This document shows positions 34,921 through 46,420 of a DNA stretch of 64,000 nucleotides, one piece after another. This DNA is from Hansfordia pulvinata (Eukaryota; Ascomycota; Sordariomycetes; Xylariales): assembly GCA_006538405.1 (NCBI GenBank), contig BJKQ01000010.1, forward strand, positions 62,001 through 126,000, in the 5' to 3' direction. Within the stretch, counting starts at the first letter, position 1, and each line of letters starts with the position of its first letter. The notes beneath the pieces were generated by a model, which saw only the letters and a list, made by a program, of their open reading frames with translations, was not told the DNA's origin and ran no database searches. The position numbers were made by a program, and so were the translations under genes.

Positions 34921-37900
34921 TCAGGAAAACTTCCCCGTAATAGAGCCCAGAAACATGTTGCGTTTCTGTTTGTTGACCCATTTGTTGGCATTGTCTGCCC
35001 ACTTTTGACTGGCATCAGCGGTGTTGTCCATGCCCTCGCTCATCAAATTGAGCTTTTCAGTCCTCTCGTTCAGCTGCCGGGTCAGGTAGTCACCCCAGCC
35101 CTCCTGGCTACCCCCCGGAGCCGCGCTAGAGCTGCTGGCAACCCCCGCGCCAGCGTGAAGGTCAACCGGCGCCGCGGTGGACACCGTACGCTTGCTCGGT
35201 GGCCGATCTGGTCCGCCTACAAGCAGGTCAAGGTCCTCCGTTGTCACGTGCTGGGTTCCGGACAGCCACTGAACATTCGAAATGGTCGGGCGGGCGGCAA
35301 GGCGAGTGAAGGGTTGATCAGGGTGTCCGCAGTTTGCGCAATGTCCTTACCCGAGCCCCAGACGTCAAGAATTGCCAGCTCTGATGGACCTGTCCAGCAG
35401 AATAAATCTCCGTCGTCCGTGACAACTGTCCCGTCGGCTCGGCTGCCATCCATCATTGGCAACGGCGCGCTGCCGAGCTCTTTCAGACCGGGCAACGAAA
35501 ATGCCCGCGTGACGCGATCTCCAAAAACACAGACCAGAGCCATACCGTGGAGAAGGACCTCGGTCACGGCGGCGGCGCTGCACAGAAAGCTGTCGAAGGT
35601 CTTGGAGGCACCTTTTGCCGAACAAGGCTTGAAAATGCGAACCTCGGTTTGCGTGACTGCGGTTCCCGTCAGATACTCTCCTATCAGACACCCGGATATG
35701 TATTCGACTTACCAGCAACGACGAGACCATTCACGTGTTTTCCTTCTCTTAACCCGGCCACTGTGTCGCCAGTGGCATATGCTGGCTTGCCAGTGTCGGC
35801 GACAATGGGGCAGATGGAGACCACCTTGTCACCGAGCGTTGTTACACCAGCCAGCTGGGCCGTGTAGCCCCCGCTCGATGGCAGTACCTTGAAAGTGAGC
35901 AGTCTTCCCAGGTTGGTTCCGACGAAACAGCAGATACTCGAGTAACTATCCTCGTCAAGGGACATGACGCCGAATTGTATTTCGACCGGCCATTCCTTCT
36001 TCGCGGAGACATGTGAGCTGCTTCGCCGGAAAGACGCCCGCTTGTCCTTGGTTTGAAAGTCGGCCACTGATGCCTGGAACATGACAGAAGGTCCCCTCAT
36101 ATCTAGGATCGTCAGAAATCCGCCTTGGGAGCCCACGGCAATGAACCCAACGTCCGATGCGCGCACGGCAGTGATGGGACCCTGCATCATCTCGTACAAC
36201 AGGAACGGCTGAAGACCAGTCTTCAAGGATGGTTCTGCTCGTCCGCTTATATCCGTCAGCCCGCCCGGGTTAGGATCCAGATGGCGTTCGGCATCGTGGC
36301 CATGGTGTTTGTTGCCGCCCCACCGATAGATGACGACTTCCCCGCCGCTTGTACCTACAGCGAACTCGCCGGTGTTTCGAGCCATGCTCATAGAAGTGAC
36401 ATCTATGTCGTCGTAACGGCCCAGAGAACGGGCCACATCGACCTGCACCTGAGAAGGGTTCTCAATGGCATCGTCGTGACCAACATCCCAAATGCGAATA
36501 GTACTATCCGCATGGGCAATCTGAATGATGGTTCGCCCCTCGAATCGGTGTCTCGGCCGAGGCGCTGCAGCTCCGCCTTTGAGAATCGACTCTCCCTGAG
36601 AACGAGCCTCGACCATGCTCAGCCAGCGAGGGCGATCGAGGACGGTGACGGCGAATTTGGTCGCGAATGGGTGCACAAAAGATAGCGAGGGGTGAAGCTG
36701 ATTGGTGGGGGATATTGGGTAGCCACTCGGAAAGCTCAGCGTAATGAGCTCCCCAGATGACAGAAGCGTCAAGATGGCGATAGGGTCCTGAGCACCTGCA
36801 AAATGTGGCGAGACACGGGGTATTAGGCAGAAGTCGGTGACAACTGCACCTGGTGGTGTCTCAAGAGGGTTTTGCTGTTTGCCCCGGCAGTAATCAGACA
36901 GGACCTGCCAGGACGAGGTGGCGTAGTTGGGGGTGACGGCTAGGTCGAGGAACGTCAGTCCGGGGGCCGAGTCGAGGTTCTGACCACCGGCAATGAGAAG
37001 GGCGCTATCCTCGGGATTTGTCTTGCAACACCAGGCTATGCGGGCATATGGATGCTTGGGTTTGGGCGGCGAGTTAGTCGGGCCGGGTTGGTCGACGCCC
37101 ATATCGTAGAGCGTACGTGCCATGACGACTCTTCCATCTTTGGAATCCCAAAAGACGAGACTCCCATCCTCGTGGGCGGTGAGTATGAAGGTGCCCGTGG
37201 GATGCCACAGAGCCTGGGTGATCTTGGGCTTCCTGGGGATGTCGGCAGTGTGGCCGGAGCCCCCCGGTGCACCGGGGGTACGTGGTACTCAAAGAATTGG
37301 GTTGGCTGGTTTTGCTTGAACGAGTAGATAACGAGGCCGGTTGAGTAGGCAATCATTAGCTTTCCGATATCGCGCGGGTGTAGCTGCATGGAGACGAGAG
37401 TGACGGCGCGGGCGGCAGGGTCTTTGGAGGCCCAGAAATTCGGCAGGCGGAATGGCGACAGGCGCTCCGTGTCAAGGTCATAGGCAAAGACCTCACCGTT
37501 CTGCATGCCGAGGAAACACCAGTCCAGCATGGGGTCGGTCACCATGGATCTGACGAATCCTGGGGCATGGAAGCCGGCGAGGCGCTTGCCGGAGTCGAGA
37601 TCCCATATGATGCATTCGTTTTTGGTATCGAGACTGACGAGGCGGTTGGCGCAGAAGTGCAGGTCTGCGAAGGAGCTGGATCGAGCGGGCACTAGGAGCT
37701 TCTGGACGCGGTTCTGGCCGTCTAGATCACGGGTCATGCTGTCAGCTGTGATATTCGCCTCGCACTCGTGCACACAGGGCATACACCAGGGTGATGGGGG
37801 CGCTTGCTTTCGAAGCACAAGACGGGGGCTACTGACAGACATAAACTCTACCACTGCCGAACTTCGACTCGTTCGTGCCGATGGCCAGCAGCGACTGGAC

Positions 37901-38150
37901 AGGGTCAAATGCCATACAACTGCGCACGCGAAGGGCGTCATGAAAGTGTCAGCAAAAACATCAGAGCTGGGGTGGGTGACGCTGTATGTGCAGACGACCA
38001 GCGCCCGAGCAGGGAAGAAAAGTGAACACACCTGATCTGCGAGTTGATGCCATATCGAGAGCGGTCGTCAGGGCGAAAATACTCGGGCAGGATGCTGGCA
38101 GACAGGTCATTCTGCATGCCGGCCTGCTTGCCGCGGATGAAGCTGGACAT
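34921..38150 (-). CDS. sro7: Lgl/Sro7-type WD40 exocytosis regulator, two apparent frame breaks
   Basis: Proteins of this family form two WD40 propellers, bind Sec4-type Rab and plasma-membrane SNAREs, and promote fusion of secretory vesicles. Minus strand: exons 38150-38032, 37919-37837, 37721-35713 and 35656-34921. Joints read YGINSQI-SCMAFDPVQSLLA, SGRVYV-YGQNRVQKLL and NGLVVA-VTQTEVRIFKP. The C-terminal tail (WGDYLTRQLNERTEKLNL) resembles the family's SNARE-like end. The frame shifts by one base twice without a good intron: near 37261-37278, inside an 18-bp perfect GC palindrome (YHVPP then GAPGG), and near 35283-35300 in a CCGCCC-type run (LPPARP then TISNVQW). Restoring one base at each gives 983 codons including stop, so both look like one-base deletions, either assembly errors or real mutations. 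Confidence 0.85.
37261..37278. repeat. 18-bp perfect palindrome at frame break
   Basis: The sequence CCCCCGGTGCACCGGGGG equals its own reverse complement and sits exactly where the reading frame of the Lgl-type gene changes. Confidence 0.85.
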
Positions 38151-38830
38151 GATGCCCGTGACAGCGCGCGATGCGAGCGGGAGAGGGGCAGCACGAGCGC
38201 ATCCAGCGCAAGGGGGTGATGGGAGATACGCGCTCGCCCCTCAATGCGTGGCGGTTAACGCGATGTCCGTCGGGTGGAAGAGATCCGGCGGCAGGGCTAG
38301 GTTGGGCGAGGAGACGACGAGGCTGACAACAGCGGCGATGGTGGTGGTAATGGGGATCAGAGGAACAGCCTCAAGCTGGGCCGGCCTAAGGATGGCGCTA
38401 CTCCTGTCCGTGTGTGTCTCCGTACTTGGTGAATGGATCGCGGGACGGACGGCACACAAAGAGGTGGACCCTTGCTTGGCAGGTATTGAGAGCCAGGTTC
38501 CGACCCCGACGTCACTGTTCCCCGCACGCGGCACTCCGACGCGTACTCGTACCTACCAGAAGTGTACGAGACTGGAGGTTGGCAGGAGTACCTGACGTGG
38601 AATATGTGTACCTGCCTCTGACTACTCGTTCCACCTACTTTTGGGCACGTTTTCATGAAGGTACCTGGTCGAACAAGGGCGACCTAACCTCCAGCTACCG
38701 GGAGTATGTCGATTTCTAGTAATCCATGCAGGTCGTCTGGTTCGCTCTTGCATGGAGGTTACTCGTTCCTGCCAGGACATACCCGGGTACATTCATAGGA
38801 GGCGCTTGATCCATACCTAACTCCCTCGCT
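38151..38830. other. Intergenic region
   Basis: Upstream region of the Lgl-type gene and 3' region of the FAD oxidoreductase gene. GGTACCTGG-type motif near 38660. Short frames only. Confidence 0.45.
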
Positions 38831-40730
38831 TCAGTACTTGAACCCCCCTGATCTGCCACTGAACACCCCGTCCGGGTCCATCTCGGTTTGCAGCGCCTTC
38901 AGCTTGCTGTAATCCCGGTAGCTCCCCGTCACGTTCTGGTCGGCCGCTGCGTCGTTCATGAAGAATGGCAAATACGCCTCTCCGCCCGCCCCTGCGCTGT
39001 CAAGCCACTGCGCAACCTTGGAGTCCAGCCACTCGGTCATGGCCCTCGACATGGCCTGCTGCACCTCGTCGTCGCCGCTCCCCAGCCACGAGCACTGCAG
39101 CTCCACAATCACCCGGTCGCCGTCAGAGCCCTTCAGGCCCATCGAGTTGCCGCCTTGAGCCTCGCTTTGCCGGCCCACCGCCGAGGGAAGCGGCTGGAAG
39201 TCTACCGAGCACTGGTTAACCACGTGAAATATGTCGCTGAAGTAAGCCGATGCTATCTCTTGCATGTGGTCCCGAATCTCGAGGTACATGGCCGCGTTGT
39301 CGCTGAGATAGGGTAGTGTATATGTCTGTGTGGGTGCTCCGGTCAGCACCTTGCGCCGTGGCGGCCAATTTCATCCGTCACCTGCTGACAATGCTTGACC
39401 TACTCTGAAGGACTGCCGCGCGTTCTGCAGCTTTGCTGGTGCTCCGTTGCTCTTGAGCTTTGTCCGAGTGTCTGTCAGCCATCCATCCATTGGGTGTCGC
39501 GTGACAGGCTGCTTGGCAGGGTATCCCCTCCAGCCGGCCGACTCACCAGAGATGCATAGGACTGTTGGCCAGTCAGACTGATCAACGCCGGTATGGCGAG
39601 GAAGTCGGCCAGCGGCCCGTCGCTCGGTGGCTCGCGCCCGTCGTAGAAATAGTAAACGATGAAGGCCGGCACGTTGGCCCCAAGGATCAGGCTCGAGACA
39701 ATCACAGCGTGCTTTGGATCCCGCGGTCCATTCGGCACGAATTCGTGCAACGCGGCATATATCTTCTCCGCCTGCGACCCATCATATAGCCGGTAGCCTC
39801 CCCATACGTCGCCAATGGGGTGCGTCGTGATAGCGAACCTTGTGACGATACCTAGCAGCCGGCAGGCATGATATTGTTAGCTGGTTGGAATCGCGTATTG
39901 ACCGTGATAAGTATTGGGGGCTGAGAGACTTGCCGAATTGGCTACCGCTGCCCCTCAGGGCCACTGCTAGATCCGGCTGGCTTCTTACGTCGATGTTCAC
40001 TATCGATCCGTTCGCCACCACCGTTTCCCAGCCGACAACATTCTGAGGTTATTAGCTGTCCAGTTAAGCTGCTCGTGTCGCAGCGAAACTCACATCGGCG
40101 GCGAGTCCATACTGTGCGCTCAGGAATGATATCCCTCCTTGCAGCAGGAGACCTGCTACTCCTACAATGCCTGAGTGGGTGATCCCAGCCTCGTTAGCAC
40201 ATGTCAATCGGTCTCGGAGGACGACGGGGCGAGGGCGTAGTCTGACCTAATCGACCACCAACGACGGTGACGCCGTATGGTTCGAGATCCCCTATCACGT
40301 CATTCCACTCGCCGCCCGGGCTGACATGCGCAAGCTGGGTGGATTCATCATACGCCGCCCCCACGAGGTCGTCAAAGGCGATGAGAACACCGTCCTGGAC
40401 AGAGTTGTGTGCCATATTCGGATCGTGGCCGCCGCTCTTCACGGCAAAACGAACATCTGGGTACTTGTTCAGTGCCTTGACAATCGTGGATACACTCTCT
40501 GGAGAATTCGGCAGTGCGACGCAGGCAGGCTGGACCTCCCTCTGCTTAGTTGACCAGTATCGTAACTTTTCAGCGACGTATTCAGCGTCATGAGCCGAAA
40601 ATACGAGGCCTGGCAAGCTGCTAGAGATGTCGTTGCAGGCCTGAATGGTTGCTGTAGACGGGTCGGCCAGTGCTCGGCCACTGCACGCCAATAGTAACGC
40701 CAGGTTACCTTTGAAGCCCGATGAAGGCAT
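38831..40730 (-). CDS. Secreted FAD-linked oxidoreductase, berberine-bridge-enzyme type
   Basis: VAO/BBE-type flavoenzyme with an FAD-binding PCMH domain and a C-terminal BBE domain; such enzymes oxidise sugars, alkaloids or secondary metabolites outside the cell or in vesicles. Six exons: 40730-40247, 40170-40094, 40042-39934, 39851-39543, 39471-39404 and 39325-38831, giving 513 residues. A signal peptide precedes ADPSTATIQ. The flavin-linking His is in KSGGHD (about residue 102). The GRLGIVGVAGLLLQGGISF segment has no Cys, so only single covalent attachment is expected. The BBE end is DYSKLKALQTEMDPDGVF. The third intron begins GCAAGT (GC-AG type). The exon 4/5 joint is uncertain: donor GTCGGC at 39542 keeps frame, whereas the stronger GTGAGT at 39546 does not. 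No biosynthetic neighbours, so the substrate cannot be inferred. Confidence 0.85.
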
Positions 40731-41162
40731 CTTGAAGGACTTCGTACCTGGTTGAGTATATGGTGTGGGTTAAACTGATAATCTAAAGGTTTACTCCTAC
40801 ACGACATGCCGCCATCTGGCATACTTCGGAGATGGCTTCTTTATACACTGACGAACCCTGGATCTCTTCATCTCCCTCGAGGGGGCCTAGGTCACGGGGC
40901 CCGGGAAGGATGTCCCACCCGCCCCGGGCGTAGGCTGGGCAAGGTGACAAGGTTCGTGGTTGGGCCGATATGCCACTGGGCAGGGCATAACCAACCTGGT
41001 AGCCCTGGTCACGGTCACTGCATATCAGGCGACAGCGGTTTTCGTGTTGAAACGAACAATCCTCTCTCCGCTTGTCAATGCAGCCAACTGCCCAAATATT
41101 CATCTGCGAAAGGCGTCAGAGTCGTGCGCTCCTCGTCCGCCTTGGGTATATTGGGGGCGTGG
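40731..41162. other. Intergenic region upstream of the FAD oxidoreductase
   Basis: Should contain the promoter of the FAD oxidoreductase gene and the 3' end of the unrecognised minus-strand gene. No further feature recognised. Confidence 0.4.
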
Positions 41163-41934
41163 TTAGCGAATCAATTCACGCAAGACATGACCCCTGCTTG
41201 CTGGCATGACCTTAATATTAAACATCCAATGGCTAGTCGCTGAATGCGAACACGACGGTCTCCCCTGACTGTAATCTCCAACAATCGGCGGGATGAACAC
41301 GCCGGCAGCGCCCCTTTCGGAGCCTTTCCAGTAGAAAACCGACGCAATTACATATATCTTGTCCACATTGACTGAATGCGTATCCGTATCCTGATGCAAT
41401 GCACACATGATGCGTTGCTCCTCTGGTCCAGATGCATGGATCACATGTGTTGGTTGTTTAGCTTCCCAGAAGACGAGCGCATACTCGCAAACATCCCTGT
41501 CAGCATATCCTAGCAGGATCGCCTGTGGGACCGATTCTGCAGTCCGCGATGCTGAAAAAAGCGAGACTCTGCCGCTGCGAATACGAACGCGAAAGGCAAC
41601 GTTGTGCTTTTCAGTTTTACCGAGTGCTACGTCCACATTGAGGCATGAGTCAATATTTGTACATTCCTTAGGAACTGGTACTTGGCGAAGGCGACCCCGA
41701 CCCCCTAGGTAATAACTGACGTTGAGGGAGAAAATACGAAAATGGACTGTAGTCTGACATACACGTCTTCGCGACAACTCGATAAACGGAACAACCAGCT
41801 TCTCCACTGTCTTGAAGTTTTCTTGAATGATCAAGGCATGAGGTGTCTAACGGTTGAATTTATCGTCTCAGCTATACCGGGAAGCCCGCACTTGAAATCT
41901 CGAAATGTTTTCCAACCACCGTCCGATTGCCCAT
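41163..41934 (-). CDS. Unrecognised gene at the edge of the AT-rich block
   Basis: Not recognised. A minus-strand frame ends at 41163 and is open back to a stop at about 41849, about 228 codons, with normal base composition and protein-like sequence (LIIQENFKTVEKLVVPFIELS..., KIYVIASVFYWKG). It has no in-frame ATG at its beginning, so an upstream exon is needed. One possible model starts at ATG 41934 (MGNRT), splices from GTGGTT to TTAG near 41850 in the right phase (about 70 nt), and continues to 41163. This is the last sequence of ordinary composition before the AT-rich block, and it shows no sign of RIP-type stops. It could be a lineage-specific gene or the surviving 3' part of a larger one. 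Confidence 0.4.
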
Positions 41935-42060
41935 GAAAGAGAAAGCTGATGCAGTCTATACATAATCGCGAGGCGTATGAGTATCCTGTTCCGTACATTA
42001 AGCGTGTTTAAGACATCTGTTCTTATCGATCAGCGGGATAATAAATCAAAACCCTGATTG

Positions 42061-43116
42061 TAATTAAATATTGTTCAATATGAACTGTATTAATTTTTCA
42101 ACTTAACGATATTACTTTCAGTTAACTTCTTATATAAACGGCTAAGATATATATAAATATATAAGCGAACCATTATAAGTCATGTTTTAAATAACATATA
42201 TTAAAATTTTAATTTATTATAAAAGAAAAGAAGAGATTAATTTAATATAAATATAATTTAAGCGTTAATTAAAAGCGATTATAAACTTCTACCTTATATA
42301 TTATAGAAAACTTAAAACATTAAAATATTAGTACTACTTTATTTTATAAATGAATTTTAATTAAAGTATACTTTTAAATTAATAAATAGCTTTAAGTTTC
42401 TCATAAAGAAAGAACAGTGTTTATTATAAGACTTAATAAGTTATTATTATAAAATGAAATATAAGATCTTATAACGATTAATATATTAAGTAAGCTATAA
42501 GATATTTGTCTTAAAAAATTAATATTAAGTTATAAGCTAAAGTATAATATTAAGTGATAATGTAAGCAAATTTTTACTCTTATTTTATAAACAAGATTAA
42601 AATTCAGTTAATAAAAGATAATTAACGTAGATAAATTACTTATATAATTTAGAGAATTATACATTTACTTAAATTAATCGTGCGTTAACTTATAAGTCAC
42701 TTTATTAAGAAGAATTAGCTTTAATTGCGTAAGTGAAAACTTAAAACTACTTTTTTAAGGTAATTTAATCAAGTAATATTAATATAATTAAAGCTTATTA
42801 TAATAAATTTTGATAAATAATAATTTTAATTAATCTTATTCATTGAAACTGTTCTTATTAAGCCTTTTTTTATACGTATTTTATAAATAAACATATATTT
42901 CAACTTATATAAGGTTTCCTTATTTTCGAAGTTTTTAATCCGTGAGTTAACTTATAACTTATAATTTATAAATATATAACTTAATTAAGTGACTTAATAT
43001 CTTTATAATTTAACTTATATAAGTTAATAAGTCGAGTTTTTAAGCAGAGTCACGGATTAAAAGTAACTTATACGAGTTACTTATAAGTGAATTTAAAATC
43101 TACGATTTATTACTTA
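42061..43116. other. AT-rich stretch left of the LTR element
   Basis: No gene. A fragment like the hAT-family terminal repeat begins at about 42938 (AATCCGTGAGTTAACTTATA) and a matching CACGGATTAAAA lies near 43050, directly beside the LTR element insertion. CAAAACCCTG near 42046 resembles the family terminus but has no terminal-repeat-like sequence next to it. Confidence 0.45.
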
Positions 43117-43121
43117 AACCT

Positions 43122-43273
43122 TATTATAATCTTAAGCTACGCTTAGGCTTTCTGTTTATAAAGAGATAACGTAAGAATAAGCCTTTCGTTTCCTTTCCTC
43201 CTTCTTTTTATTATTAAAATAAAGAACATATCGACGCTTTCTTATTATATAATTATAAGGCCAGTTTATTATA
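43122..43273 (+). repeat. 5' LTR
   Basis: 152 bp, matches 51850-52001 over its full length (shared segments include CCTTTCCTCCTTC and ATCGACGCTTTCT). Preceded by AACCT. Confidence 0.92.
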
Positions 43274-45879
43274 TTTTATCTTAATCTTTTCTTTTTTTTA
43301 TTATAAAGTATCCGGATTATTAACCACTTTTATTTTAATAAGGCTATTTATAATATTTATAAGTTTTAACCTTATAATAAAATCAGTTCTTATAATAAAT
43401 ATATATATTAATATAAAAGTAATATCACGTTTAATATAAATATTGAAAATATTATTAATAACTTAAAAAAGAACCACTTATATTCCTTAATATAAGCGTA
43501 ATAGCGAAGGCACGGTTAAACTCGTTAACGTTCGAATTTAATTAAGGTTATTAAAAGACTTAAATTAAATTAAAAGTTATTAAACACCTTCTTTATTAAG
43601 TGTTTAATTAAATAATATTCTTATAATAAATAACGGTGCCTTTCTTTATATTTATTTTTAACTTTTTCCTTTTAATTACTTAATAAGAACGCCTTTTATT
43701 ATTAAGATAAACGGTAAAGGATTTATATTAATAAAAGCCTTTTTTAATAAAAGAATTATATAACGGTAATAAGTTTACCTTTAAGGCTTAAAAGTAGATA
43801 ATAATATATAAGTTAAAGGCGGATATTAACTTTATTAAAAATGATATAAATTAATAATTCTTTATTTAATCTTTTTTATAAGATTTAATTAAGCGTTAAG
43901 TTACCCCTTTTTTATTAAAAGTAATATAAATAACGTTAAAGACTTAAATAAGTTTATTTAATACTTTATAAACCTTTATATTAATCCTTATACTTAAGAG
44001 GTGGTTAATATAAAGCTTAATTATATTTAATAAATAAAGTAACAGTCCTTTTTAATTTTTATGTCCGGTTTAAGCAGCTTTTTATTATAATTCAAAAGGG
44101 AAATTAAGCGGATACTTATAAGTTAAACCGACTTTAAAAAGGTCTTTTTTTATAAATAAAAAACATTATTATTAAACGCGATATTTCTTATATAAATTAT
44201 AAAAAAGCGGTTTAACGTTATTAAAGTATTATAATAAATTTTTAATTTTATAATTTTAAAAAAAAGTATTAAAAGCGTGCTTTTCTTTAATTATTTTAAG
44301 TTTTATCGACTTTTACCATTAAAGTAAATAAATATAAAGACTTTTATATAATAAGTATAAACGCGATAAGCTTTTAATAAAAAGGTTAAATAAAAAAGTA
44401 AAGTAAGAAAGCCCGTATAAAGGTTAAAAAGGCTTAAAGTAAAGGTAAAAGGTTAATTATAACTTAAATAATATTATTAATTTAAGATAAACACCGGAAA
44501 AAAGAGCTTATTTACGGTATAGTTTAATAAATTATATATAAAGTAATTATTATTTAAGCCTTATTTAAAACTTATCTTTTTTTATTAATATTAAAGTAAT
44601 AAGCACCTTTAAAAATAAGGAAGACTTAAACGAATTTTATTTAAAAGAAAAAAAGCCTTTAAAATAAGTCTTTTTTAAAGGCCTTTAAGCTTATATTTAT
44701 AATCGGTTTAAACTTATAACGTAAATAAAGCGTAATAGTTTAAAGAAATAAAAGAAAATATAAACGGATTAACGTTTTATATCTTAATCTTATTTAACTT
44801 TTTAAGCTTTTTTAATATATTAATAAATAATAATTATAAATATTATTAAGCGATTAATAAGTAAAAAGCTTAATCTTTTAAATTAAAGTAAATATATATC
44901 CTTACCTTATAGAATTTATAACTTATTATAAACGTCTTAAAAACTTAAGGTATTTAACGCTTAATATAAACGTTTATTAATATTAATAAATACATGGCTT
45001 TTATAATCTTATATATAATTTTAAGGTTATTTAATAATATTATTTTAAGCCGTCTTTAAATACGGTAAAAGGATATAACGGTTTTTATTAAGAATTAATA
45101 TTTAATAATTAAAACGGTAAAAAGGCTTTAAGTTAATAATTATTAAAGTAAAGGGCAATAAAAACACTTAAACTTATTAAAAAAAACTTAAGTATCGGTT
45201 ATCTTATAAAAAGCTTAAAAATTAAAAGATAATTTTATTACACGCTTAAAGGTTATAAGTATAAAAAAGATTATAAACCGCTTATAAAAAAAGGTACCGT
45301 AACCGGAAACGCTTATATTACTCTTATTTTAATTTAAGGACTTTTAAGCGTTATTTTATAAAAAGAAAGTATCTGCTCTTTTACTTTATTAAGAAAGGCT
45401 TAATTATAAGATCCGGATTAAATTAAATAAAGATAAGTCCTCTTTAAACCTCTTTTAAAACCTTTTATATAATATATCACGTGATTAATTACTTAAATTA
45501 CATTAATAAATTATAAATTTAAAAAATAAAAGATAAATTTAAGTTAACTTTTCGCTTATAATAACACTTATTTTACTTATTAAAAAGTTAAAAAGGAAAT
45601 AACGCTTTTATATAAATTATAAAGCGTTAAATAAGGTTACTTAATAAGACCGATACCCGTTATTATTAATTTTAAAGATATTATATTCCTGATTAAAATC
45701 TTAATAAATAATAAAGTTAAACGTAAAAACGGCTTTTCACCGATTATAAATAAAAATAAGTTAAAAGTATTTAATAACGTTCCGTACTTACTTTAAATTA
45801 TTTAAGTAATTAATATACCCTTTTAAATTAATTAAGGCTTTAACGTTATTTTAAAAATATATTAACACGGCCTTAAATA

Positions 45880-46420
45880 CCACTTTTAAAAACTTTATTA
45901 TAACCTTTATTAATAACGTGTTAACTTAATTAAAAGGTTTAAAAGAAGATTATATTATAAAGATACGTTAAGTATTAAGGTTATTAAAGGAAGTAGGTTT
46001 ATTTTTTAATTAAGATAAGTATAAGTTTATAATAATAAAGATTAAGTACCTTAAATTTATCGTAAAGGTTAAAAAGGAGATCCGGTTAAACTTAAAGAAG
46101 ATTTAAGTTATTTAAGAGTAAAAAGCTTTAAAGAATATTGAAGCGGTTTATAATTTCTTTAAGTTTATTAACTTTTATTACGATTTTATCTTAAGTTATT
46201 TAATTTTAATTACCTTACTTAACGCGTTAATAAGAAAAAACGTATACTTTAATTAAACTTAAAAGTATAATAAGGCCTTTTAACGTTTAAAAGACTATTT
46301 TATTATAAGCTTAATTTTAAAGTAATAAGATCTTAACTTAAAAATAATAATAAAAGCCGATTACTTAAGTTAAGCGTTAAAGGGCTGTTTATTATAATTT
46401 TATAATAACGTTTTATACTT
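45880..46420 (+). pseudogene. Decayed Ty3/Gypsy reverse transcriptase
   Basis: One plus-strand frame reads ITFINNVLT-LKGLKEDY, then LLKEVGLFFN-DKYKF, KYLKFIV, IRLNLKKI, IEAVYNFFKFINFYYDFI, with stops (-) between. This follows the Gypsy order of YxDD box (here FINN, Asp to Asn by G to A), the 'DKCEF...YLGFIV' motif, 'FLGFANFYRRFI' and the start of RNase H (KADYLS). The replacements are those expected from RIP. Confidence 0.8.

Noticed and set aside
37214..37272. 59-nt intron in the Lgl-type gene
   Set aside because: Keeps frame, but lacks a branch-site motif and would remove sequence that continues the family pattern (GAPGG...RKPKITQ). A one-base deletion is the simpler explanation.
3345..40730. 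Secretory-pathway or biosynthetic gene cluster
   Set aside because: UGGT, alpha-COP, Lgl and the Skt5-type gene are housekeeping genes with separate promoters and mixed orientation; no backbone biosynthetic enzyme accompanies the FAD oxidoreductase.
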